Notes: generated by a model from the sequence alone, not told the origin. 64,000 nt of DNA from Rhodonellum psychrophilum GCM71 = DSM 17998 (GCF_000381545.1 NZ_KB906680.1:1-64000); one strand, 5' to 3'. Counted from the stretch's first letter, positions 54,266-63,953 are shown. Made by a program: numbers and translations.

Positions 54266-55387
54266 ATGCAAAAACGAATTTCCCTTTTGATTTTAATTTC
54301 ATTTGTCTTGTTGGCATTCATTCCCAAATCCACTTCGGTAGACAACAGCCTGAAGATTGCATTCAAAGACCATTTCCTAATAGGTGCAGCGGTCAATAAC
54401 CGGCAAGTCTCAGGAATGGACCAGGCGGCACTTCCCGTATTGGAAAAACACTTCAGCAGTATTTCTCCCGAGAACCTACTGAAGTGGGGTCCTGTACATC
54501 CCATGCCGGGCGTTTACAATTTCACCCCAGCCGATCAATTTGTGGAAATGGGAGCGCAATTGGGGGCTTTTATTGTCGGGCATACCTTGGTGTGGCACCA
54601 GCAGACCCCTGATTGGGTCTTTGAAAATGACAATGGAGAATTGCTTGAAAAAAAGGAATTGATCGCAAGAATGGAAGACCATATCGAAACGGTAGCGGGC
54701 AGATACAAGGGGCGTATCCATGGATGGGATGTGGTCAACGAAGTGTTCTTCGACAATGGCCAGTACCGAACTTCAAAATGGTACAATGCCGCTGGAAAGG
54801 ATTTCATCAAGGCGGCATTCCGAAAAGCACATCAGGTAGACCCCGAAACAGAGTTGTATTACAACGATTACAACATGTGGAAGCCTGAAAAAAGAGAAGC
54901 TGCAATCGCCTTGGCCAGAGAAATGCGTTCCGAAGGAATAAAGATTGACGGAATTGGGATGCAGGGGCATTATGGGCTAGACTCTCCAAGCTTGGACCAA
55001 ATAGAAGCATCGATCGTTGCCATCGCAGCGGCTGGATTCCAGGTGATGTTTACGGAGGTAGATATCGATGTCCTCCCTAATCCCGTCAACCGACAAGGGG
55101 CAGATATTGACGCCACATTTGAGGCGGATGAAAAATACAACCCCTACAAAAACGAACTACCCCAAGAAATCCAGGAAAAGCTTGCCAAAAGATATGCTGC
55201 GCTTTTTGCGCTTTTTGTCAAACACAGTGACAAAATCAGCCGGATTACCTTTTGGGGCGTCAACGATGGGGGCAGCTGGTTGAACAACTGGCCAATCAAA
55301 GGTCGAACCGCTTATCCCCTGCCTTTTGACAAGGAGTACAAAGAGAAAGAAGCGGTGCTGAAAGAAATTCTTGGCGTCCTCAGATAA
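54266..55387 (+). CDS. Endo-1,4-beta-xylanase, GH10
   Basis: From ATG 54266 (MQKRISLLILISFVLLAFIP) the product is 373 residues; ATG 54239 would add nine. Hallmarks are FLIGAAVNNRQ, SPENLLKWGPVHP, GHTLVWHQQTPDWVF, the acid/base in IHGWDVVNEVFFDNG, IDGIGMQGHYGLDSP, and the nucleophile in MFTEVDIDVLPNP, followed by FWGVNDGGSWLNNWP. It is a catalytic domain alone with no binding module. It cuts xylan internally. Third gene of lacI-GH67-GH10, about 190 bp after GH67. Confidence 0.97.
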   Translation: MQKRISLLILISFVLLAFIPKSTSVDNSLKIAFKDHFLIGAAVNNRQVSGMDQAALPVLEKHFSSISPENLLKWGPVHPMPGVYNFTPADQFVEMGAQLGAFIVGHTLVWHQQTPDWVFENDNGELLEKKELIARMEDHIETVAGRYKGRIHGWDVVNEVFFDNGQYRTSKWYNAAGKDFIKAAFRKAHQVDPETELYYNDYNMWKPEKREAAIALAREMRSEGIKIDGIGMQGHYGLDSPSLDQIEASIVAIAAAGFQVMFTEVDIDVLPNPVNRQGADIDATFEADEKYNPYKNELPQEIQEKLAKRYAALFALFVKHSDKISRITFWGVNDGGSWLNNWPIKGRTAYPLPFDKEYKEKEAVLKEILGVLR

Positions 55388-55477
55388 AAATATTTCCCCT
55401 TTATACCCTCTAGTTTCTGGTGCGGGATCTCTCTTAAACATCTCCCTGAAGTCTTCCTTTCTGATTGCCACATTCAG

Positions 55478-55652
55478 TTGAACCCGAAATATGCAATAGG
55501 TTTCCAAATGGGGTTGAAACTAAAAAGAAATCAGACTATTGGGAGAATAATTCCCGACACCAATAGGATTTAGTCAAAAATAGTCAACACCTAATTGATT
55601 ATCAGCAAATTAAAATATTAAATGGAGTTCGCAATGCATAAAACGGGTTTAA
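55478..55652 (+). repeat. Dispersed repeat copy S (full length, 175 bp)
   Basis: A close-to-consensus forward copy: ttgaacccgaaatatgcaat, tttccaaatggggttgaaac, aatcagactattgggagaat, gcataaaacgggtttaa. It lies 90 bp after the GH10 stop. Confidence 0.9.
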
Positions 55653-55823
55653 CCCGATAGATGAATGCAATGGGTTTCCTATTGGAGTTGAAATTGCAAA
55701 AAATTCAAATTCTTAAGAGCATACCACAGATTGCTGATAGGGTGAAGTCAAAAATCAGAATCTACTGAAGAATATGCAGCAATTTCAGGCCGGATTAGAA
55801 TTGTTCATGCGTGACATGGTTTA
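55648..55823 (+). repeat. Dispersed repeat copy T (degenerate, tandem to copy S)
   Basis: Forward copy starting in the shared TTTAA: tttaacccgatagatgaatg, cctattggagttgaaattgc, agggtgaagtcaaaaatcag, catgcgtgacatggtttaa. It is older than its neighbour by divergence. Confidence 0.75.
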
Positions 55824-55915
55824 ATCCATCCCTTTTTCGTGAATTTGAGCATTTTGGGATTACTTTTGAGACCTCGCCGACTTCCACACTCATTTTGATC
55901 AAAACTCCTTTATCC

Positions 55916-56419
55916 ATGCATCTCCAAAAATCTCTTTCTTGGTTTTTTTTAATATTCTTGATATTCTCTATTGCGGGGAATCTCGATGCCACCAATGGAA
56001 CTGCGAAAAATGATGATTTCTTTCAGGTGGAAAAGGTCGTCGATGGCGATACTTTTTGGGTAATCAACAAAAAAGGTGAGCGGGAAAAAATCAGGTTGAT
56101 CGGGGTAGATACTCCGGAAGTAAGACGGTCCAAAAACAAGGAAATCGGACATTACGGAAAGGAAGCCTCCGACTTTGTCAAAAACCTTCTCGATGGCCAG
56201 CGGGTTCGCCTGGAATATGATGTGGCAAAATACGACCGCTACAAAAGAACCCTTGCCTATGTTTACTTGGAGGACGGGACTTTTTTGAATGCACATTTGG
56301 TGAAGGAAGGCTATGCCGCTGTCATGACAATCCCCCCCAACGTCAAACACGCTGATCTCTTTGTCGATCTCCAAAGAATGGCACGAAAAAAGAAAAAAGG
56401 GCTTTGGAATATTCCTTGA
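55916..56419 (+). CDS. Secreted thermonuclease-family (SNase) nuclease
   Basis: From ATG 55916 (signal MHLQKSLSWFFLIFLIFSIAG) the product is 167 residues. An open frame continues upstream into repeat T but is not needed. Active-site elements of staphylococcal nuclease are all present: VVDGDTFWV (calcium Asp), IRLIGVDTPEVRRS (Arg, Asp, Thr, Glu) and YDRYKRTLAYVYLEDGTF (second Arg). It would degrade DNA or RNA outside the cytoplasm. It stands alone after the xylan cluster. Confidence 0.92.
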   Translation: MHLQKSLSWFFLIFLIFSIAGNLDATNGTAKNDDFFQVEKVVDGDTFWVINKKGEREKIRLIGVDTPEVRRSKNKEIGHYGKEASDFVKNLLDGQRVRLEYDVAKYDRYKRTLAYVYLEDGTFLNAHLVKEGYAAVMTIPPNVKHADLFVDLQRMARKKKKGLWNIP

Positions 56420-56696
56420 AAGAAGGACAGTTGCATCCAGCGTCTTTGAACAATTTTGCCAATACCTCGAAATGAATTGAACTGGAACGGAAGCCAAAAA
56501 CCAACCCATATACCAAGGGAGCTTGCCTAATGCGATTCTTCATTCATTGATTTTTAAAAAATTACAGGCTGCAATTCAATTGGTCATGGGTTTAAATATA
56601 TTCATATTATTTCAACTTAAAATTATTTAGGGATGTTTAATTAGCCTTTAAACATGATTTTTTATATTTTTAATTTCCTTTTTTTGTATAACCGGT

Positions 56697-57410
56697 ATGA
56701 TGAGAACATTCATTTCAATCCTGATTTTGTTATGTACCCTGAAAATTTCAAATGCCCAATATATCAGGGACCATATATCTATTGGCATTGGCCCCTCCAT
56801 GTTGTATGGCGACAATGCCGGGGAATACACTGCCTTTAAATTCAAAATCCTGCCTTCTGCCACTCTTGCCTACAACAACCAAATTGCGGATATCATGGAC
56901 TTGAGGGCCACCTTTGGTGTCCAAATGCTCAACAGTGGTGGATATGATCCATTGAACACTGGAAGGGTGGTGCGGTGGGGTGACAATGACCAAGCCTTCG
57001 ATTTCAAGGGAAATGCATACTTTGGGGACATCATGTCGGTTGTCAATTTCAACCCGAACATTCCGGGAAGAGCCGGTGAAATCGCCAACTTCTATGCAGG
57101 CCTTGGCCTCGGTGTCATGTATGTCAATCGAGATCAGGAGGTGCTCAAGAACGGAAGAATTGAAAATGAGATTTTATTGGAAGGGGAAATCATAAAATCA
57201 AAACAATCCACCACATTGGCTTACCTGCCATTCAGGGTTGGTGTCAGCACAAACCTGGAAAGCGACTGGGATTATTCTTTTGATTTCTCACTTTTTACCG
57301 CTTTAGATTCTGGATTGGACGGCAACAACATGAAAACCAAACGAATCAAACCAGACATGATGGGACAATTCCAGATTGTAATCAAAAGATATTTCGGCAG
57401 ATCTTGGTAG
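56697..57410 (+). CDS. Outer-membrane beta-barrel protein, unknown
   Basis: The product is 237 residues (second ATG at 56700) with signal peptide MMRTFISILILLCTLKISNAQ. The mature part has alternating strand pattern (ISIGIGPSMLYGDNAG, FYAGLGLGVMYVNRD, LPFRVGVSTNLESDWDYSFDFSLF) and ends MGQFQIVIKRYFGRSW with a terminal aromatic residue, as outer-membrane barrels do. It resembles the DUF6089-type porin-like proteins of Bacteroidota. Function unknown. Confidence 0.65.
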   Translation: MMRTFISILILLCTLKISNAQYIRDHISIGIGPSMLYGDNAGEYTAFKFKILPSATLAYNNQIADIMDLRATFGVQMLNSGGYDPLNTGRVVRWGDNDQAFDFKGNAYFGDIMSVVNFNPNIPGRAGEIANFYAGLGLGVMYVNRDQEVLKNGRIENEILLEGEIIKSKQSTTLAYLPFRVGVSTNLESDWDYSFDFSLFTALDSGLDGNNMKTKRIKPDMMGQFQIVIKRYFGRSW

Positions 57411-57480
57411 TGATTTTTTTTTGAAAGCTTAAAATTGTACCCCCTAAGAATCGTGGACAAATCTGCAAATATCTGGATTT

Positions 57481-57672
57481 TTACCCTAAACATACATTGG
57501 TTTTTTTAAATGAGGGTTACAACTACAAGTAAATCAGACTCATTGAAGAATAATGCATGCTACCAAGATGCTGGAGTCAAAAAAAGTAAACATCTAACTG
57601 ATTATTAGGAATTTACAGTCTATAACTGGATTGATGATGCACAAAATTTATTCAAACCCGACAGCAACGGGT
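57481..57672 (+). repeat. Dispersed repeat copy P (degenerate)
   Basis: Forward: ttaccctaaacatacattgg, gagggttacaactacaagta, aatcagactcattgaagaat, ctggagtcaaaaaaagtaaac, and a decayed right end near gatgcacaaaatttattc. It leads directly into copy Q. Confidence 0.65.
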
Positions 57673-57846
57673 TAAACCCGAAATATGCAATAAGTTTCCA
57701 AATGGGGTTGAAACTACAAGGAAATCAAACTATTGGGAGAATAATTCCCGACACCAATAGGCTGAAGTCAAAAATAATCAATACCTAATTGATTATCAGT
57801 AAATCACATTAATGAATTGAGTTCGTAATGCATAAAACGGGTTAAA
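57673..57846 (+). repeat. Dispersed repeat copy Q (full length, 174 bp)
   Basis: Close-to-consensus forward copy: ttaaacccgaaatatgcaat, tttccaaatggggttgaaac, gggagaataattcccgacac, gcataaaacgggttaa. Confidence 0.9.
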
Positions 57847-58269
57847 CACGAACAATCTGCTGCTCCCCGTTCCAATAAAAACCAAGGCCCAAAGGCTCGA
57901 TTGAAATTTCCCTGCTGGATCCAAAATAATTTCCCATCCACCTCCTGTATTCCACATTGAAATCCACGGAACCGTGTCCCCTGATAGCCCCCCCTTAGAT
58001 CATAAACTTTCCCTTTTAAAAGCACCAATAAATCAGTACATTTGCACTTTAATTTTAAGGAAAATAAATATTTATTACGGAAAACATGTAAATATCCTTC
58101 CAGCTGCGGTAAGTTTTTGTTCAATTCTCTAAGCCAATCCCCCTTTTTACTGCGGCTATTTTATCTCAGCACAGCTAAGCTTTCCACGAAGTACCTCACC
58201 TGAAAATGTTGTGAGCTCTTTTTGAACAGTACTTTAATTCCCCAAAACCAATTCCCCATCTCCAATCCT
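57847..58269. other. Leader region of the SulP gene with -7 box TACATTTG
   Basis: An exact TAnnTTTG lies at 58037-58044 on the plus strand, giving a leader of about 220 nt before ATG 58270. No riboswitch fold could be named. A 106-codon minus-strand frame here runs into repeat Q and is not credible. Confidence 0.4.
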
Positions 58270-59844
58270 ATGGAAACAAATACTACCTCCTACAAAAAAC
58301 ATTTTAAGACTGATCTTTCCGCCGGTTTGGTGGTATTTTTGATCGCCCTGCCACTTTGTCTCGGAATTTCTTTGGCTTCAGGCGCTCCGCTTTTTGCTGG
58401 TATTATTTCCGGGATCGTTGGGGGTATCGTGGTTGGATTCCTTAGTGGTTCCAGCATCAATGTCAGTGGACCTGCTGCCAGTGTTGCATTGGTGATTTAT
58501 ACTGCAGTGCAAACATTGGGAAGTTACGAGGCCATTTTGGTGGCTGTCGTTTTGGCGGGAATCTTTCAAATCATTCTTGGGTACATCAAAGCGGGAACAG
58601 TCGCCTATTTCTTCCCAAATGCCATGATCAAGGGTATTCTGGCTTCAATTGGACTGGTCTTGATTCTCAAGCAAATCCCCCATGCCTTGGGAATCAACAA
58701 GGTTTTTGAGGGTGTTGAATCCTTCAACCAGGCTGATGGAAGCAATACATTCTCCACGATCGTGTACACACTACAGAACATCGGATGGGGTTCAACCATT
58801 ATCACATTGGTTTCCTTGGCCATTATCATCTTGTGGGACAGGCCTCAAATGAAAAAAATGGTCTTTTTCCAGTTTTTCCCTTCTGCTTTAGCGGCAGTAA
58901 TTGCAGCAATTGGATTAAGTGCCTTGTACAATTTTTATTTCCCTGAATTGGTTTTGGGAGCGGACAATCTTGTTCAACTTCCCAGTGCAGCCAATTTCGG
59001 TGAATTCTTCGGTTTCTTTTCCTTCCCGGATTTTTCCCAGATTGGAAATCCCCAGATCATCACGATTGCTTTGAGTATCACCTTTATCGCCAGTTTGGAA
59101 ACCTTGTTGAGCACAGAGGCTGGTGACAAATTGGATCCCTACAAAAGGAAAACGTCTACAAACAGAGAATTGAAAGCGCAAGGAATCGGTAATATCGTGG
59201 CTGGATTGATCGGTGGATTGCCCATCACCGCCGTGATCGTAAGGACCTCCGCCAATGTCAACTCCGGTGGCCGGACCAAAACTGCGACCATCACCCATGG
59301 CCTCATCATGCTGGTTTGTGTGGCGCTGATTCCGACCATCCTCAATCTTATTCCACTGGCTGCACTTTCTGCTGTTTTGTTTGTGGTGGGTTATAAATTG
59401 ACAAGTTATCCCATTTACAAATCTGTTTTTGTTCAAGGAAAAAAGCAGTTTTTGCCGTTCATCATCACTATCGTGACCGTTTTGTTTACGGATTTGATCA
59501 CGGGAATTATCGTAGGGGGTACTGTGGCCGTTTTCTTTGTCCTAAGAGACAATTACAAAAACGCCTATCTATACAACAAAGTCAGCCATGAAGGCGAGGA
59601 AAAAACAATCATCAAACTGGCCGAAGAGGTCACCTTCCTCAACAAGGCCGATATTATGTTATTTTTGGACCATATTCCCAACAACCATACGGTCGTCATC
59701 GATGGCAGCAAATCCATCTTTATCCATCCGGATATTTATGACATCATCGATGATTTCGAACAAGGCGCCCAATACAAAAACATCAAACTTGAATTGATTG
59801 GCTTGACCGATAGAAACAAATCCAAAGTGTTTTGGGTGGGCTAA
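58270..59844 (+). CDS. SulP-family inorganic anion transporter with STAS domain
   Basis: From ATG 58270 (METNTTSYKKHFKTDLSAG) the product is 524 residues; an ATG at 58222 adds 16. It has about 12 membrane helices with the SulP opening DLSAGLVVFLIALPLCLGISLASGAPLFAGI and the conserved GGLPITAVIVRTSANVNSGGRTK. A C-terminal STAS domain (about 440-524) contains FLNKADIMLFLDHIPNNHTVVIDGSKSIFIHPD. The family carries bicarbonate, sulfate or related anions with Na+ or H+. It overlaps the next gene by 13 bp. Confidence 0.93.
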   Translation: METNTTSYKKHFKTDLSAGLVVFLIALPLCLGISLASGAPLFAGIISGIVGGIVVGFLSGSSINVSGPAASVALVIYTAVQTLGSYEAILVAVVLAGIFQIILGYIKAGTVAYFFPNAMIKGILASIGLVLILKQIPHALGINKVFEGVESFNQADGSNTFSTIVYTLQNIGWGSTIITLVSLAIIILWDRPQMKKMVFFQFFPSALAAVIAAIGLSALYNFYFPELVLGADNLVQLPSAANFGEFFGFFSFPDFSQIGNPQIITIALSITFIASLETLLSTEAGDKLDPYKRKTSTNRELKAQGIGNIVAGLIGGLPITAVIVRTSANVNSGGRTKTATITHGLIMLVCVALIPTILNLIPLAALSAVLFVVGYKLTSYPIYKSVFVQGKKQFLPFIITIVTVLFTDLITGIIVGGTVAVFFVLRDNYKNAYLYNKVSHEGEEKTIIKLAEEVTFLNKADIMLFLDHIPNNHTVVIDGSKSIFIHPDIYDIIDDFEQGAQYKNIKLELIGLTDRNKSKVFWVG

Positions 59845-60470
59845 AATGCAAGTTGTGTCAAGCAGCATCCGGTTTTCTGAGAGATGACTTACAATCACTA
59901 TTTGTAAAGTGCGCAAATTGTGGACTTAACCAAAAAACCAATTTTTGCTTTCCGGCTGCAATTGAGGAAAAAGAACATTATTCAAGACACAATAACGGGC
60001 CGCAATATCCCGCTTATGTGAAATTCCTGAAAAAGGCTATAGATCCTCTTCTCCCCTACCTGGATAAAAATATGCAGGCCCTGGATTACGGATGTGGTCC
60101 CGGGCCTGCCATTTCGCATGTTTTACAGGGGTATGGTATTTTTTGTGACAACTATGACCCCTTCTTTTTTCAGAATGGGATCAAATCCACCGCCTACGAC
60201 TTGATATTTGCCACAGAATGTCTGGAACATTTTCACAATCCTTTGGAGGAATTGTTGAAAATCACAACACTTCTGAAAAAAGGGGGATATCTCTCGATCA
60301 TGACGGTATTGTATCATCGGGATGATCAATTCCCCGACTGGTATTACACCAAAGATCCCACACATGTTTCTTTTTATCATTTGAAAACCATCCAATGGAT
60401 GGAAAAATCATTAAATTTAAAACGCATCATCTCTGATGGAAAACGGGTTTTTGTGTCCCAAAAACAGTAA
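59832..60470 (+). CDS. Class I SAM-dependent methyltransferase with N-terminal zinc ribbon
   Basis: The product is 212 residues with a TTG start at 59832; no ATG in this frame precedes the zinc ribbon, and the TTG overlaps the SulP stop, fitting translational coupling. CKLC then CANCGL (about 6-30) form a four-cysteine ribbon. The SAM site reads ALDYGCGPGPAISHVL (about 82), and ATECLEHFHNPLEELLKI is the post-motif acid region. The substrate is unknown. A TTG start is uncommon. Confidence 0.85.
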   Translation: MGGLKCKLCQAASGFLRDDLQSLFVKCANCGLNQKTNFCFPAAIEEKEHYSRHNNGPQYPAYVKFLKKAIDPLLPYLDKNMQALDYGCGPGPAISHVLQGYGIFCDNYDPFFFQNGIKSTAYDLIFATECLEHFHNPLEELLKITTLLKKGGYLSIMTVLYHRDDQFPDWYYTKDPTHVSFYHLKTIQWMEKSLNLKRIISDGKRVFVSQKQ

Positions 60471-60474
60471 CCGA

Positions 60475-60813
60475 ATGACAGAAAAAGAAGAAGAAAAAGT
60501 CAGAATGGTCATGATGGAAAAAATTCATGAACTGAAGAAGGAAGTAGAGGATTTGAAAGAATTGACAAAACCTTTGGGCCTTGACAGTGCCATCGGGAGA
60601 ATCAGCCGAATGGATTACATCAACAATAAATCCATCAATGAATCCCAACTCAGAAAATGTGAAGCCAAATTAAAAGCCCTTCACAATTGGTCCGCAAAAT
60701 TAGGGACTACTGAATTCGGCAAATGTTCCCGATGCGGAAACGAAATCAATATCAATCGTTTGCTTTTTATGCCCGAAAGTACACTTTGCATCCATTGTGC
60801 TTCCAGACCCTGA
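60475..60813 (+). CDS. DksA/TraR-type zinc-finger protein
   Basis: From ATG 60475 the product is 112 residues. An N-terminal coiled coil (1-50, MTEKEEEKVRMVMMEKIHEL...) is followed by a four-cysteine finger FGKCSRCGNEININRLLFMPESTLCIHCA, the TraR/DksA pattern. Such proteins bind RNA polymerase in the secondary channel or act as small regulators. It starts 5 bp after the methyltransferase stop, so SulP, methyltransferase and this gene are probably one transcript. Confidence 0.88.
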   Translation: MTEKEEEKVRMVMMEKIHELKKEVEDLKELTKPLGLDSAIGRISRMDYINNKSINESQLRKCEAKLKALHNWSAKLGTTEFGKCSRCGNEININRLLFMPESTLCIHCASRP

Positions 60814-60876
60814 GTGGATATTTTTTCCAAAACCCAAAAATTTTTTGGACTGAGAAAGCCATTTTTATCCCCTTCA

Positions 60877-61107
60877 TTAAACCCGAATTCTAAGACATTG
60901 GAAAAGTAACGTAGCGCATCTAACTTGAATCAAGTTAGATGGAAATATGCAATAGGTTTCCAAATGGGATTGAAACTGAAATAATATCAGCCTATTGGAA
61001 GAATAATTCCTGACCCCAATAGGGTGAAGTCAAAAATAGTCAACACCTAATTGATTATCAGTAAATTAAAATATTTAATAGCGTTCGTAATGCATAAAAC
61101 GGGTTAA
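60877..61107 (+). repeat. Dispersed repeat copy R (long type, 231 bp)
   Basis: The best long-type copy: ttaaacccgaattctaagac, ggaaaagtaacg, the perfect palindrome CATCTAACTTGA-A-TCAAGTTAGATG at 60917-60941, then aatatgcaataggtttcc and the rest of the short-type sequence to gcataaaacgggttaa. Confidence 0.9.
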
Positions 61108-61181
61108 ATTTCAAGACCCGGTCTTTTGCTTGATAAATGGGTGAATCACCCAAAAACAAAATAGACTTGATTTCAACCTAT

Positions 61182-63953
61182 TTACATTTCACTTCCATTG
61201 GAGCCACCAAAACTCCTCAAGTTATAGGTTAGGCTGAGCATGAAAAATTGCTGCAACACCTGCGTTCTTTCATTCTGAATATAAACATCCGTCACGTTTC
61301 TTTCTATGCTCGTGTTCTGATTCAACAAATCAAAGACGGTGAGTTTCAATTCCAGTTTTTGTTGTTTCGGAAACCTATAGCCAACATCTGCATTCATCAA
61401 CCAAATCGATTGGTCAAAGTCACCGCCCAGCCCTCTGTAGAACTGATTGTTGACATTGGTGCTAAAGAAAAATCCACCCGCAAATTGCCAATAGAGATCG
61501 AGTCTGGAATTCTGCGAATAATAGTTATTGTCTAGGTTTTCCTGAAGACTGCTTCTGACAATGTTGTAATTTCCATTCGTGGAAATATTGAAATCCAGAT
61601 TTTCACTGATGTTGCTACTGAGTCCAAACCCCTGTCCGATCCCTATATTTCGGTTGATATTGACTTGATCATTGATCAATCCCGGTCGGTTGCTGATGTT
61701 TGCCCTGGCATTGATATTCAGATTGCTTTTGATAAAGGACAAGGGAAAGCCCATTCCAAAATAACTCCTCGCATCCCAATAATTGTCCAAATTGACAGGC
61801 CTGTTGAATTGCCCCCCCTGCCGGAGCAATACGCCTCCCTGAAGCAGGGTATCACTTTGCGCGATAAAGGTAGAATTGCCAAGATAGTTGTTCCTAACCG
61901 AACCTGAAACAAACATGAACATCGACCTGGAGGATTCCGGATCCACTTTTCTGATCCGGGTAAAAAGCCTGTGGCCATACTCCTGAACCAAATTTGGATT
62001 TCCAGTTGAAACCTGAATAGGATTGCTGTTGTCAATGACTTCCTGGAGCTGCCTCACTGAAGGAGCATCGGTACTTGCGCGGTAGTCCACCCGTACATTG
62101 GTTTTTTCACTCCAATCGTAATTGAACACAAATCGGGGAATAAAATTCTTGAATGTCCTTTGTGTATTCTCAAAACCGGGAAACAAACGGTCACTGTTCA
62201 AATTGGAAATCTCATAATCAAGTGAGGTATAAATCCTTATTTTATCCGTGTTGTAGCGATAGGCCATTCCCAATTGGTGCTGGAGATAGGTATTTTCAAA
62301 TTGATTGGACAAAGTGCTGTCTATTCGAAATTGGGTGGATTCCAATTCCCTCTGGAATACCTCCTGCTTGTTTTTTCCAAGGTCATTTCCCAATTCATAT
62401 TGGAACCTCAACTGGGAAAATTCACTCAAGGGTTCTGTGTATTCAATTTCGATTTGATAATTGAGACCATTGGATTTTGAAATTGAATTTTGAATCAAGC
62501 TGTCCAGATTGTTGGTTTGAAAGTCCCTGTTTGTGGAAATCAAATTGGACGTGTTGTCATTTTGATTGATTCTGGTCCTGATCCCTGTGGAAAGTATTCT
62601 TCCCGGCTTGTCGAATTTATACCGATAAGTAAAATCGTTGTCAAATCTAAACCCCTCATTGTTGGACTTCGTGCTGTTCTGGGTTTCGTTGATTGGCGTG
62701 TTCTGGTCAAATAGATTTTGGGCCGAAAGAGTATTTACAGTTTCCCTTTTGGAAAATCTCAACCTTGGCCTCACGATTATGGCATGTTTTTCGGAAATAT
62801 CATAATCCAATCTAAAATCAAGCCGATGGCTTTGGTTTATGTTTTCACTGCTACTCACCTGATTGTACAGCTGAAGGCTATCACTTGGCAGAATGTAGGT
62901 TCTCGAAGAGCTGCGGGTCAAATTGTTCCGGCTATTGTTAAAGAAGTAGCTTCCGGTCAGTTTGGCTTTGCCATCATCGTATTTGTCCGTAAAATTGATC
63001 CCTAAAGCATTGGTAACCGTGATTCCCGGTCTTTCTCTGGTCATCAGGGGGTTTCCTCCCCTTCCCCCTCCGCCGGACTGCTCCCCACCTGATCCAAATG
63101 CGCCGGTCAAATCATCCGAGGAAAAATTCTGTTGGTTCACATTGTTGGTCAAACCCAACACGGTGACCCTTCTTGCCCCTTTGAAATAATTGACATTTCC
63201 CCCGACAAGGTAATTGTTGTTGGTCCCGTAGCCGCCATACATCCTTCCGAATTTACCGCCTCTTTTTTCCTTTTTGGTGATGATGTTGATGGTTTTGATC
63301 GTCTGCCCGTCATCAAAACCGGTTAAAATGGCTTGATCGGATTTCTGATCCAAGAACTCAATTCGATCGATGATTTCCACAGGAAGGTTCTGCATGGCCA
63401 TGGCCGGATTGTCCCCGAAAAAGGGCTCACCATCCACCAAAACCCTACCCACGGTCTCTCCCTGAACTTCAATGGTTCCTCCCATCATGACAACGCCAGG
63501 CATTTTTCTCACCAACTCTTCGGCATTGGCCTGTGGACGGGTTTTGAAAGCATCTGCATTGAAGGAGATGGTATCCCCTTTGACCTCTCCGGTCAGGATC
63601 TGGGCCTTCAGCTCAAAAGCATCCAAAAGTTTCCCCTCCTGCTCCAGTTCGAAAACACCCAAACTGATTCCCGCATCAGGAGTTTCGATTGTTTTTTTGA
63701 AAGTCTCAAACCCAATAAAACTAATTTCCAAGACAAAAGAAGCGCTCTTCGGTTTGTTGATGGTGAATTCCCCATTCATATTTGTAAACGTATTTTCAAG
63801 GGTTTCATCGGCAGCGTTTTTGACAAAAACGTAGGCCCCTGGAAGTGTTTCCTGCGAGGACTTGTCTATTATCTTACCCGTCAATTTGGTTTGTGCAACC
63901 AAAACACCTGGCACCATGAATAAAAAAATAAGCAATCTTTTTAAAATGAACAT
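61182..63953 (-). CDS. Outer-membrane beta-barrel family protein with carboxypeptidase-regulatory-like and plug domains
   Basis: The product is 923 residues. Signal peptide MFILKRLLIFLFMVPGVLVAQ; carboxypeptidase-D-regulatory-like domain (about 22-105, LTGKIIDKSSQETLPGAYVFVKN); TonB-type plug (about 115-230, RKMPGVVMMGGTIEVQGETVGRVLVDGEPFFGD); then a barrel of the OMP_b-brl_3 type. A glycine-rich loop (SGGEQSGGGGRGGNP) lies near residue 295. It lacks STN and SusC-specific motifs and no susD is adjacent, so it is not a SusC. A role as a general transporter or assembly protein is possible; substrate unknown. Confidence 0.88.
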   Translation of the reverse strand: MFILKRLLIFLFMVPGVLVAQTKLTGKIIDKSSQETLPGAYVFVKNAADETLENTFTNMNGEFTINKPKSASFVLEISFIGFETFKKTIETPDAGISLGVFELEQEGKLLDAFELKAQILTGEVKGDTISFNADAFKTRPQANAEELVRKMPGVVMMGGTIEVQGETVGRVLVDGEPFFGDNPAMAMQNLPVEIIDRIEFLDQKSDQAILTGFDDGQTIKTINIITKKEKRGGKFGRMYGGYGTNNNYLVGGNVNYFKGARRVTVLGLTNNVNQQNFSSDDLTGAFGSGGEQSGGGGRGGNPLMTRERPGITVTNALGINFTDKYDDGKAKLTGSYFFNNSRNNLTRSSSRTYILPSDSLQLYNQVSSSENINQSHRLDFRLDYDISEKHAIIVRPRLRFSKRETVNTLSAQNLFDQNTPINETQNSTKSNNEGFRFDNDFTYRYKFDKPGRILSTGIRTRINQNDNTSNLISTNRDFQTNNLDSLIQNSISKSNGLNYQIEIEYTEPLSEFSQLRFQYELGNDLGKNKQEVFQRELESTQFRIDSTLSNQFENTYLQHQLGMAYRYNTDKIRIYTSLDYEISNLNSDRLFPGFENTQRTFKNFIPRFVFNYDWSEKTNVRVDYRASTDAPSVRQLQEVIDNSNPIQVSTGNPNLVQEYGHRLFTRIRKVDPESSRSMFMFVSGSVRNNYLGNSTFIAQSDTLLQGGVLLRQGGQFNRPVNLDNYWDARSYFGMGFPLSFIKSNLNINARANISNRPGLINDQVNINRNIGIGQGFGLSSNISENLDFNISTNGNYNIVRSSLQENLDNNYYSQNSRLDLYWQFAGGFFFSTNVNNQFYRGLGGDFDQSIWLMNADVGYRFPKQQKLELKLTVFDLLNQNTSIERNVTDVYIQNERTQVLQQFFMLSLTYNLRSFGGSNGSEM

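Noticed and set aside
57804-58124. 106-codon minus-strand frame before the SulP gene
   Set aside because: Its 3' part is dispersed repeat sequence and it lies across the likely SulP leader; no homologous motif is visible.
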